Below, one piece after another: positions 44,563 to 50,822 of a DNA stretch of 50,822 nucleotides; the first letter of the stretch is position 1, and the number at the start of each line of letters is the position of its first letter. The DNA is from Syntrophaceae bacterium. Its GTDB lineage: Bacteria; Desulfobacterota; Syntrophia; Syntrophales; Smithellaceae. Position numbers and translations under genes: made by a program. The DNA lies in contig PLGI01000113.1 in the NCBI GenBank assembly GCA_003139775.1, forward strand, positions 1-50,822, given 5' to 3'. A model generated the notes under the pieces. The model was not told the origin of the DNA and did no database searches. It saw only the letters and a list, made by a program, of their open reading frames with translations.

Positions 44563-45296
44563 GAGATACCCCGCAGCTTGCTGCGGGGAGGTTCATTTGT
44601 CCCGACCTTCAGTCTTTTTTTCTTGCTAAAAGCTGGTGTAATATCAGCATAGTTTTCTTCATCCCCTTCTATCTTTAAATACAAAAATGATAAAATTTTA
44701 TCCTTATTATATGAGACATACGCGGTTTCATCAGATTTTTTATTAAACCACTTATCAAAATCGACATAATCTTCACGGAAACCGTCGAAAAAGTGATCTT
44801 GCAGGTTGACTTGTCCAAAATACTTTTTTGTAACACTTAAAACTTTGTAATCCACCAACGCTGGATTTTCAGAAACTACTTTTTCGAGAAACGAGTCAAT
44901 GGTAAAAACCCTATCGCCAATTCCTAATAATTCAGCCTTTTTATGGATATTTTTGTCCTCTGTAATGAGTAGATCGACTCTATTACAGAAAACTTCATTC
45001 AGAAGAATCGTGTCATTTTTATCATTTATTGTGATATCGATAGAGTTAGAAATGGTTTTTACATTATCATTTATCGGTGCAACAGTTTTGATCTTTTCAT
45101 AGCTGTCTAATTTTACGCTAAAAGTATTTGCAACATCCTTGTTTATATTTTTTTCAATTTCTTCGACAGTTACTGGATGAATACATTTTATATATTTGCC
45201 TTTATCAAGCCACTTGAACAAAGTACCAATATCGCGATTGACAACGCGACTTGCTTCACGGTGTATGATTATATTTGTATCAAGTAATGCTTTCAT
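44460..45296 (-). pseudogene. N-terminal part of a broken PIN-GNAT-PUA-like gene
   Basis: A 278-residue frame. Residues 1-140 are a PIN nuclease-like domain: Asp6 in LLDTNIIIH, the NDTILLNEVF helix, and LLITEDKNIHKKAELL, giving the acidic residues of a PIN metal site. From about 145 to 232 comes the beginning of a GNAT-like domain, ending KKKRLKVGT. The remaining residues (NEPPRSKLRGI...) are encoded by a palindromic repeat and read out of frame to a stop. Removing 92 bp (44506-44597) joins this half to the downstream half in one 503-codon frame. Confidence 0.8.
44506..44597. repeat. 92-bp palindromic element inserted in the PIN-GNAT gene
   Basis: On the minus strand the element has two hairpins: CCCCGCAGCAAGCTGCGGGG, a near-perfect palindrome, and CCAAGCGAAGCAAGCTTCGG. 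The first is the same core as in the 48.1 kb repeat. Insertion falls between codons for Thr (ACA) and Phe (TTC). The length 92 is not a multiple of three, so it shifts the frame. Confidence 0.8.
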
Positions 45297-45814
45297 TTAT
45301 TTATAGCCAACTTTATTTTTAGACTTCCAATAGTCCATCAAAATCATCTTCATTAGGAAAAATAATACAATATCTTGAAAACAATGCAACTATTAAATGC
45401 GTAAGGGTAAAGGATAAATGGTGAAGGGTGAAAAAAAGATGTCTTGCTGCGGAATTTGCTCCGGCATTGGGATCAACAGTAGAAAACTCGAAGCCAAGAC
45501 CAATTCAAATTAAGGACACTTTTGTAATTTTAGTAATTGGAAAATAAAAATTGAGAAAAATATTTGCAGCTTATTTGACAGCGAATGAAAAAACGATTAC
45601 ACAGATGGAGAGAGCGATTATAACAGTTTGGCGCTTTTAAAAAATATTAATGTATTTTTTTATTGATAGCTTCCTCCTACTGTTGATTCTATAATTCAGA
45701 CAACCCGTACAACACTTCACTCGATAATAGCCAAAAAAATCGCAGAACTCTGACTCAAAATGTGTTACAAGTTCTGGGACAATTAAAAATTATAAACAGC
45801 AGAGGGAGCAAAAA
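45297..45814. other. gene-free interval with a possible small gene remnant
   Basis: No complete gene is seen in these 518 bases. On the minus strand about 25 codons ending at 45322 (HLIVALFSRYCIIFPNEDDF plus six residues) look like the C terminus of a small protein that once preceded the PIN gene. Their upstream part runs into a GGGTAAAGG-type simple repeat at about 45408-45434. On the plus strand TTGACA (45576) with TACACA 17 nt later is a weak promoter candidate for the RNB gene. Otherwise the stretch is AT-rich without recognisable features. Confidence 0.35.
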
Positions 45815-47287
45815 ATGAATTCGACCGATAAACAGGACCGTTCTATTCTACAGAGAATCGCCCAAAAAGTGATGCTTGAGAAAGGCTTGCTTCCAGAGTT
45901 TTCCGGTGATGCACTCGCTGAACTGGACAAGATTATTACTCCTGCAACAATTGACGATGAAAAGTTTCGTGACCTTAGGAATCTTTTATGGGCTTCAATT
46001 GATAATGATGATTCACGTGACTTGGATCAGCTCACGGTTGCCGAAATGATGCCCGGAGATGAAATAAAGGTTCTTGTTGCAGTAGCTGATGTCGACTCGA
46101 TTGTTAAGAGCAAATCTGCGATTGATGCTCATGCACAACACAATACAACCTCTGTATATACAGCCGCCGAGATATTCTCGATGCTTCCCGAAAAACTTTC
46201 TACCAACTTTACATCATTGAACTTTAATGAGGATCGACCGGCGATTATCATCGAGATGGTGATTGGTTCAGATGGTTCTCTGAAAGCGTCGGATATCTAT
46301 AGGGCCCATGTCCGCAATCATGCAAAACTCGCGTATAATAGTGTTGCGGCGTGGCTGGAAGGGAAAGGGATTGTGCCTGAAGCTATTACTGCTGTAAAGG
46401 GACTTGCCGATAATTTGCACATGCAGGATAAGGTGGCACAAAGCATGAAAAGCCTCCGGCACACTCACGGAGCGCTGAGTCTTGAAACCATTGAGACGAA
46501 ACCGATATTCAAAGGAGATGAAATCCTTGATCTCGAAGAAGAAAAAAAGAACCGCGCCAAGGACATTATTGAGGATTTCATGATAGGGGCAAACGGTGTG
46601 ACCGCACGGTATCTCTCGTCAAAAAAAATCCCTTCTATACGCCGTGTAGTCCGCACCCCGAAACGATGGGATCGAATTGTCGAACTTGCTGATGAACATG
46701 GGTTCAAGCTTCCTCATGAGCCAGACGCAAAAGCGCTGGACGAGTTTTTGATAAAAGAGAAAGAAACAGATCCCCTGAGATTTCCTGATCTCTCACTCTC
46801 AATTATCAAGCTGATGGGAGCCGGTGAATACGTTGCGGAACTTCCGGGAGACACTTCTCCGGGACACTTTGGTCTTGCTGTTCGAGACTACACCCATTCT
46901 ACGGCCCCTAATCGCCGCTATATTGATCTTATCACAGAACGCTTAGTAAAGGCAGCCATAGAAGGAAAAACTTTGCCATATAGCAATAATGAACTAGAAG
47001 TTCTGGCTAAGCATTGCACAGAGGGAGAAGATGCTGCCAACAAAGTGGAACGACAAGTCAGCAAATCTGCTGCGGCAATTCTTTTAGAGTCCAGAATTGG
47101 TGAAAGTTTCGATGCAATTGTAACCGGCGCGGCTTCCAAGGGCACGTGGGTCCGTATTCTCAATCCTCCCATCGAAGGAAAACTGGTATATGGTTTCGAA
47201 GGCATGGACGTGGGCCACAGGATTCGAGTGCAACTGATACATACCGATGTGGAGCAGGGGTTCATAGATTTCAAGAGAATTGGCTGA
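45815..47287 (+). CDS. RNB-domain exoribonuclease (RNase II/R family, short form)
   Basis: A 490-aa protein whose main part (about 50-380) is an RNB catalytic domain. The active-site motif is SIDNDDSRDLDQL, giving Asp63, Asp69 and Asp71; the fourth acidic position of E. coli RNase II is Gln72. Further RNB blocks are FNEDRPAIIIEMVIG and the HFGLAVRDYTHSTAPNRRYIDLITER segment. There are no N-terminal cold-shock domains, and the C-terminal S1-like barrel (about 415-490) is short. RNase R is usually 700-800 aa, so this is a compact variant that may need less-structured RNA. AGAGGGAG precedes the ATG. Confidence 0.88.
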   Translation: MNSTDKQDRSILQRIAQKVMLEKGLLPEFSGDALAELDKIITPATIDDEKFRDLRNLLWASIDNDDSRDLDQLTVAEMMPGDEIKVLVAVADVDSIVKSKSAIDAHAQHNTTSVYTAAEIFSMLPEKLSTNFTSLNFNEDRPAIIIEMVIGSDGSLKASDIYRAHVRNHAKLAYNSVAAWLEGKGIVPEAITAVKGLADNLHMQDKVAQSMKSLRHTHGALSLETIETKPIFKGDEILDLEEEKKNRAKDIIEDFMIGANGVTARYLSSKKIPSIRRVVRTPKRWDRIVELADEHGFKLPHEPDAKALDEFLIKEKETDPLRFPDLSLSIIKLMGAGEYVAELPGDTSPGHFGLAVRDYTHSTAPNRRYIDLITERLVKAAIEGKTLPYSNNELEVLAKHCTEGEDAANKVERQVSKSAAAILLESRIGESFDAIVTGAASKGTWVRILNPPIEGKLVYGFEGMDVGHRIRVQLIHTDVEQGFIDFKRIG

Positions 47288-47323
47288 TCAATGCAGCAGG
47301 TGTTGGGTTTAGGAAATACGCAT

Positions 47324-48067
47324 ATGAAAACTCGCTGTAGTTCGTTGCTATTCATTTTAGTGGCATTACTAATAACAGTTGGTTGTGTACATAATAAAAC
47401 CATAGACGGGTTCAATGCTAATGAGTGGTTTGAAATGGGCCGTCAGGCTAGTATTGATAATCGCTTGGACAACGCACTAGATGCATATAATAAAGCAATT
47501 GAACTCGACCCGAAAGTTGCAAAGAGCTATATTAACCGTGGACGTATCTATTATTATCTTGGCAATTACAATCAGGCAATTGCAGATTACGACAAGGTCA
47601 TTGAACTCGACCCGAAAGATTCAGAGACCTATATTAACCGTGGACGTACCTATTATTATCTTGGCAATTACAATCAGGCAATTGCAGATTATGACAAGGT
47701 CATTGAGCTTGACCCGAAAGATTCAGAGGCCTACGTTAACCGCGGAAATGCCTATGATCGCCTTGGCAACTACAAACAAGCCATTGCGGATTACGACAAA
47801 GCCATTGAGCTAAACCCGAAAAATACACATGCCCATATGAACCGGGGAGGTGCCTATGTTAAACTTGACAACCACAATCAGGCCATCGCGGATTATGACA
47901 AAGCTATTGAACTAAACGCAGAATTTGCACTTGCCTATTATAACCGGGGACTTGCCTACAGTGCATTTGGCAACCACAATCAGGCCATTGCGGATTGGAA
48001 AATAGCAGCCAGACTAGGTCTTAAAGAGGCACAGGATTATTTAAAACAGCAGGGGATTGTTTGGTAA
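47324..48067 (+). CDS. TPR-repeat lipoprotein with nearly identical repeats
   Basis: A 247-aa lipoprotein from the preferred ATG at 47324, with AGGAAA upstream. The frame also allows ATG 47291, but only the later start places a lipobox (Thr-Val-Gly-Cys) correctly. Six or so TPR units of 34 residues follow, each ending in the IELDPK-type turn. Units 2 and 3 are almost identical at DNA level over 102 bp (47556-47657 versus 47658-47759), so recent duplication or gene conversion is likely. It starts 36 nt after the ribonuclease stop. Confidence 0.88.
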   Translation: MKTRCSSLLFILVALLITVGCVHNKTIDGFNANEWFEMGRQASIDNRLDNALDAYNKAIELDPKVAKSYINRGRIYYYLGNYNQAIADYDKVIELDPKDSETYINRGRTYYYLGNYNQAIADYDKVIELDPKDSEAYVNRGNAYDRLGNYKQAIADYDKAIELNPKNTHAHMNRGGAYVKLDNHNQAIADYDKAIELNAEFALAYYNRGLAYSAFGNHNQAIADWKIAARLGLKEAQDYLKQQGIVW

Positions 48068-48087
48068 AATCATTTGCCATCTTTTTT

Positions 48088-48165
48088 TAGATAATCACGG
48101 GTATGAACTCCAAAGCAAGCTTTGGCAATAGGTTCCGCAGCAAGCTGCGGGGAGTTTCATTAAGT
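48088..48165. repeat. palindromic repeat (AAGCTT/GCAAGC family)
   Basis: AATCACGGGTATGAACTCC, CCAAAGCAAGCTTTGG and CCGCAGCAAGCTGCGG hairpins, then GGAGTTTCATTAAG. The start matches the 10.6 kb copy (AATCACGAGTATGAACCC), the two palindromes match the 29.03 kb copy, and CGCAGCAAGCTGCG matches the 44.57 kb copy. From 48166 to 48320 I see no gene, only sequence that may be the outer end of the IS110 remnant. Confidence 0.75.
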
Positions 48166-48320
48166 GGATGAGTCGGTTCGGGTCAAAATTTTCCCCTGCG
48201 TGCTCTACGGCGACATTGATTTGTGCTTATAACTGGCTCAGGTTAGTTTCAATCACGGGGTTTTACTACCAGTAAGGTTCGACCTTTATCCACATGGATT
48301 TGTTATTATGTCTTAAATAT

Positions 48321-48617
48321 TTAAGCTGCTTCTTCCAGCGTTAGAGTGTATCCTAGATTATTAAGTCTTTTTATATAGCTCTTTTTGATATGATCTTTTC
48401 TCCGTTCATCAAGAAAGTTTCCTTTGAATTCTTTGTAAGGGATCTTGTATTTCAATATGTGGTAACAAATGGTAAGTATTTTATGCCCGACGGCAACCAG
48501 AGCCTTTTTGTTACCCCTTCTTCCCACAAGACTCTGATATTTTGCCCTCAAATGGGTGGCAGTTTTGAAGCGGTATACTCATCTTCTCCTAAAAGTTTTT
48601 TTATCCAGTTTATGTAG
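48321..48617 (-). pseudogene. IS110-family transposase, C-terminal fragment
   Basis: The minus strand encodes NWIKKLLGEDEYTASK and, after a one-base frameshift near 48565, ATHLRAKYQSLVGRRGNKKA...LVAVGHKILTICYHIL...RLNNLGYTL. This is the C-terminal part of an IS110/IS116/IS902 (DEDD) transposase, with the conserved RRGxKKALVAV(G/A)H helix. The fragment begins a few bases past the stop codon of the pilin-like gene and ends at a proper stop (48321). It lacks the N-terminal half and is non-functional. Confidence 0.75.
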
Positions 48618-48978
48618 GATAATACCAAGTTCCACTAGTGGAAGGTATACTATTATTTTTTACCGTCGTTACAGTTATTACAATATCACTACCATTAGCC
48701 GACTCTGAAAGTGCAAAATCAGAACCAACATTAGAGTTTGCTTGAATAGAATTCAGAACAGCCGTAGGTGTAGTCGGTCCAGCGCCTGACAACATTTGTG
48801 AGGCATAATAATTACTTGAGCGCGCTTTTAATTCTGCAATTGCCGCCTGTGCGGCGCTGATTCTCGATTGGTCCATCATACTAATGTACCTCGGAATAGC
48901 TATCGCAGCTAAAATTCCCAAAATAACCAAGACCGCTATGATTTCAATCAACGTAAAACCTTTTTCATTTCTTAACAT
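48610..48978 (-). CDS. type IV pilin-like prepilin
   Basis: A 122-aa protein with a classical type III signal: short leader MLRNEKG, cleavage after Gly7, then FTLIEIIAVLVILGILAAIAIP with Glu at position 5 of the mature form. The C-terminal half is a small, Ser/Thr/Asn-rich domain that lacks the paired cysteines of many pilins, so it may be a minor pilin or pseudopilin. AAAGG precedes the ATG. It is squeezed between transposase fragments, with no pil assembly gene nearby. Confidence 0.88.
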   Translation of the reverse strand: MLRNEKGFTLIEIIAVLVILGILAAIAIPRYISMMDQSRISAAQAAIAELKARSSNYYASQMLSGAGPTTPTAVLNSIQANSNVGSDFALSESANGSDIVITVTTVKNNSIPSTSGTWYYPT

Positions 48979-49173
48979 TTTTTTCGCCTTTCTTAACTTT
49001 AGTTAATTATAAATTTTTTGTTTACATTATTAATCATGGTTATTTCTTTGTAAACAATTATGTAAAGGTAAAAACTATGCCTTTATCAGGAATATAAATA
49101 TTTTTTTGCTTTTTTAACCGGCCCTAAATACTTATACTATAAGTTAAGCTGGAGCTCATCCATTTTTTATTTC

Positions 49174-49299
49174 TCAATTCAGGTGCGCCTCTGGTGCTGG
49201 AGGACAGTAAATTAAAGAACTATGTGGCCTGAACGTGTTGTATTCCAATCGCCATTTTTCAATAAGAGTTTTCGTTTCTTTCAAGGTATAAAAAATCTC
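49174..49299 (-). pseudogene. IS3-family transposase, C-terminal fragment
   Basis: The minus strand reads IFYTLKETKTLIEKWRLEYN, then TFRPHSSL and PPAPEAHLN before TGA 49174-49176. RPHSSLxYxPPAPEA is a hallmark of the C terminus of IS3-type OrfB transposases. The upstream part is missing: the fragment joins directly to an IS110 fragment near 49297. It was not in any long open frame and is too short to act. The gap 49000-49173 holds the AT-rich leader of the pilin-like gene. Confidence 0.75.
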
Positions 49300-49475
49300 T
49301 CCATCGCCACATGCGTTATACCGCTTTCTCGTGGCCAGTTCTTAAGTCTAAAGAGATCATTCGTCATAGTTGTGAAGGTCCTGATTTCCTTTTTCAGACC
49401 AGTTCCCATAATACAGGCTGTTATTGTTCTCTTATGAACATCCAGGCCGCATCCCCTTTCGATTATTATATCCAT
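49281..49475 (-). pseudogene. IS110-family transposase, N-terminal fragment
   Basis: The minus-strand frame begins at ATG 49475 with GGAGGAAA upstream and encodes the start of a DEDD transposase: GCGLDVHKRTITACI holds the first catalytic Asp, and ITHVAMER stops where the family continues with a Glu-Ser-Thr-Gly-Val motif. After the glutamate the sequence changes into the IS3 fragment. Its own ribosome site is intact, so a short peptide could still be made. Gap 49476-49635 shows no gene. Confidence 0.75.
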
Positions 49476-49709
49476 GAAATTTCCTCCTCTTTGTTTGGAA
49501 TATTACCGACATAAATACACTATTTCTGCCCATACACAAAGGAACACCTCCAGTAAATTGCTCATTTTCATTCTTGGTTATGCCGACAGGTTGGCATGGG
49601 GGTTCCATCGGAAATAATCAAAAAAAAGTGACCTTCACCCCAAAAACCGTACCAGCAGATAAGTTAGTTTTCTGGCATAATAAAAATATTGAGGAGGAGG
49701 GATTATGCC

Positions 49710-49943
49710 ATGAAGAAGAAGTTTACGGAGGAGGAGATTGCCTTTGCTTTAAAGCAGGTGGAGCATGGGACTCAGGTGGCCGAAGTTATCAGGAAGATGG
49801 GGATCACGGAGCAGATCTATTACCGCTGGAAGAAGAAGTGTGGTGGTTTGGGCATGAGCGAGTTGAGGCGTTTGAAGCAGATGGTGGCGGACTTGAGCCT
49901 TGACAAGTACATGCTTCAGGAGGTACTCACAAAAAAATTATAA
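49710..49943 (+). CDS. IS3 transposase OrfA (slightly deleted)
   Basis: A 77-aa helix-turn-helix protein starting at ATG 49710 behind GAGGAGGGA (a longer frame from 49689 adds seven residues). KFTEEEIAFALKQVEHGTQV, the KMGITEQIYYRWKKK recognition helix and the ADLSLDKYMLQEVLTKK tail identify IS3 OrfA. Compared with the usual form, about nine residues of the leucine-zipper region (the Glu-Glu-Asn-x-x-Leu-Lys stretch before MVADLSLDK) are missing in frame. Confidence 0.8.
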   Translation: MKKKFTEEEIAFALKQVEHGTQVAEVIRKMGITEQIYYRWKKKCGGLGMSELRRLKQMVADLSLDKYMLQEVLTKKL

Positions 49944-50768
49944 GGCCTGCCGCAAGAGGGTTTTGGTAACCTTTCTGTAAGATAGTTTTCGGGTCAGCGA
50001 ACGACGGGCTTGTGAAGTTCTTATATTCAGGAGATCAAGTTACCGATATCATAGTAGCGCAGATGGTCAGGCCGAGTTGAAGATGAGAATCAGGGAGATT
50101 GCCGCATTTAGGGTGCGATATGGCTACAAGCGAATCCATGTACTTCTCCTGCGAGAAGGTTGGGAAATTAACCATAAGCGGGTCTACTGTATTTACTGTG
50201 AAGAAGAAGGTTTGAATTTGCGCAGGAAGCGATCCAAAAAGCATAAGAGAGATAACCTAAGGGTAACCCGGGAGAACATTCAGAATGTTAACGACTGCTG
50301 GGGTATGGACTTTGTATCAGATAGTACTTTTCACGGGAGGCGTTTTCGTATTTTGACTATTGTAGATATATTTAGTAGGGAATGTCTTGGACTTGACGTT
50401 AATCTAGGGATCAAGGGGTGGCACTGCTTGATCATATAAAATCGTTGTGGGGTATTCCTAAGAGTATACGCTACGACAATGGTCCTGAGTTTGTTTCGAA
50501 TATTCTTGATAAGTGGGCTTATGAAAACAAAGTAGCTCTTGATTTTTCAAGACCAGGGAAACCAACGGATAATGCATTTGTGGAATTATTTAATGGCAGC
50601 TTACGTGACGAATGCCTGAACACAAATTGGTTTTTGTCTTTGGATGATGCTCGTGATAAGATTGAAGCATGGCGGACGGATTATAATGAGTTCCGTCCTC
50701 ACAGTTCTTTGGATAACAAAACACCAAGTGATTACGTAAGAACAGAGCTTTTGAGGCTGGAAAACTAA
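49942..50768 (+). pseudogene. IS3 transposase OrfB, broken by a stop and a frameshift
   Basis: Read in the frame of 49942 the sequence gives KACRKRVLVTFL, a TAA stop (49978-49980), then DSFRVSERRACEV...SSYRY and on through REIAAFRVRYGYKRIH and the DDE integrase core (WGMDFVSD with the first Asp, LTIVDIFSREC). Near 50417 a few bases are lost and the frame shifts. The rest (ALLDHIKSLWGIPKSIRYDN, GPEFVS with the second Asp region, then GSLRDECLN with the Glu and YNEFRPHSSL) follows in the next frame to TAA 50766-50768. All DDE residues are still visible, so decay looks recent. Confidence 0.8.
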
Positions 50769-50822
50769 CTCTTTTTAAGTGGACCAGTTTTTGGGGGACC
50801 CTCAGGACCCTCAAAACTGCGG

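Larger units (their letters stand above)
49636..50800 (+). mobile_element. decayed IS3-family insertion sequence
   Basis: Imperfect terminal inverted repeats bound the element: left CACCCCAAAAACCGTACCA (49636-49654) and right TGGACCAGTTTTTGGGGG (50780-50797), complementary except at a few positions. Inside lie orfA and a defective orfB. The DLSLDKxMLQEVL motif in orfA suggests the IS407 group. orfB has a nonsense codon and a frameshift, so the copy cannot move itself. Confidence 0.75.

Noticed and set aside
47480-47860. possible CRISPR-like direct repeats
   Set aside because: The 102-bp periodicity equals 34 codons and encodes TPR units; there are no unique spacers between short palindromic repeats.
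49574-49903. 109-codon frame overlapping IS3 orfA
   Set aside because: Glycine-rich frame-shifted reading of orfA. The real OrfA product in the other frame has a clear helix-turn-helix.

Overview
The window looks like chromosome of a Gram-negative, probably Deltaproteobacteria/Desulfobacterota-type bacterium (Syntrophales-like is my guess). Evidence: a complete Tol-Pal locus, a complete Mla outer-membrane lipid-transport operon, a probable Kdo-modifying enzyme pair, many lipoproteins, and an EF-P lysylation operon. The guess about lineage rests on gene content and style only; no search was run. No rRNA, tRNA or CRISPR array was recognised.

Layout. 0.2-2.7 kb: iron-dependent alcohol dehydrogenase plus DegT-type aminotransferase, best read as a KdnB/KdnA pair making 8-amino-Kdo. 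3-6.4 kb: rplM-rpsI with a clear terminator, then argC and cysS. 6.6-11.6 kb: CtpA-type protease, YibQ-like deacetylase, large TPR lipoprotein, DUF4292-like lipoprotein. 11.6-16.6 kb, minus strand: tolQ-tolR-tolA-tolB-pal-cpoB. 16.8-19.4 kb, minus: epmB-efp-epmA. 19.6-24.7 kb: cation efflux protein, truA, NlpC/P60 lipoprotein, pyruvoyl arginine decarboxylase, alpha/beta hydrolase. 24.8-30 kb: mlaE-mlaF-mlaD-mlaC-mlaA and a beta-barrel protein; MlaF carries a degenerate GGDEF-like tail.

30.2-40.1 kb is the accessory part and the most interesting. It contains a cytidylyltransferase and a CDP-alcohol phosphatidyltransferase with a truncated MFS gene between them, an SDR with a small membrane protein, a methyltransferase followed by an active/inactive pair of KAS III-like ketosynthases, and on the minus strand a three-gene phosphonate operon (radical SAM, cytidylyltransferase-PEP mutase fusion, phosphonopyruvate decarboxylase) behind a near-consensus promoter. 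Together these could make and attach an unusual phosphonate or alcohol headgroup, but that link is inference.

40.5-48 kb: MgtA-like P-type ATPase, an ASCH protein, a PIN-GNAT-PUA-like gene broken by a 92-bp palindromic element, an RNB exoribonuclease and a TPR lipoprotein with nearly identical repeats. 48.1-50.8 kb is transposon debris (IS110 and IS3 fragments) around a type IV pilin-like gene, ending in a decayed IS3 element.

A family of short palindromic elements with AAGCTT/GCAAGC cores recurs near 10.7, 21.5, 29.1, 44.55 and 48.1 kb. One copy lies in frame in a coding region and another has disrupted a gene.
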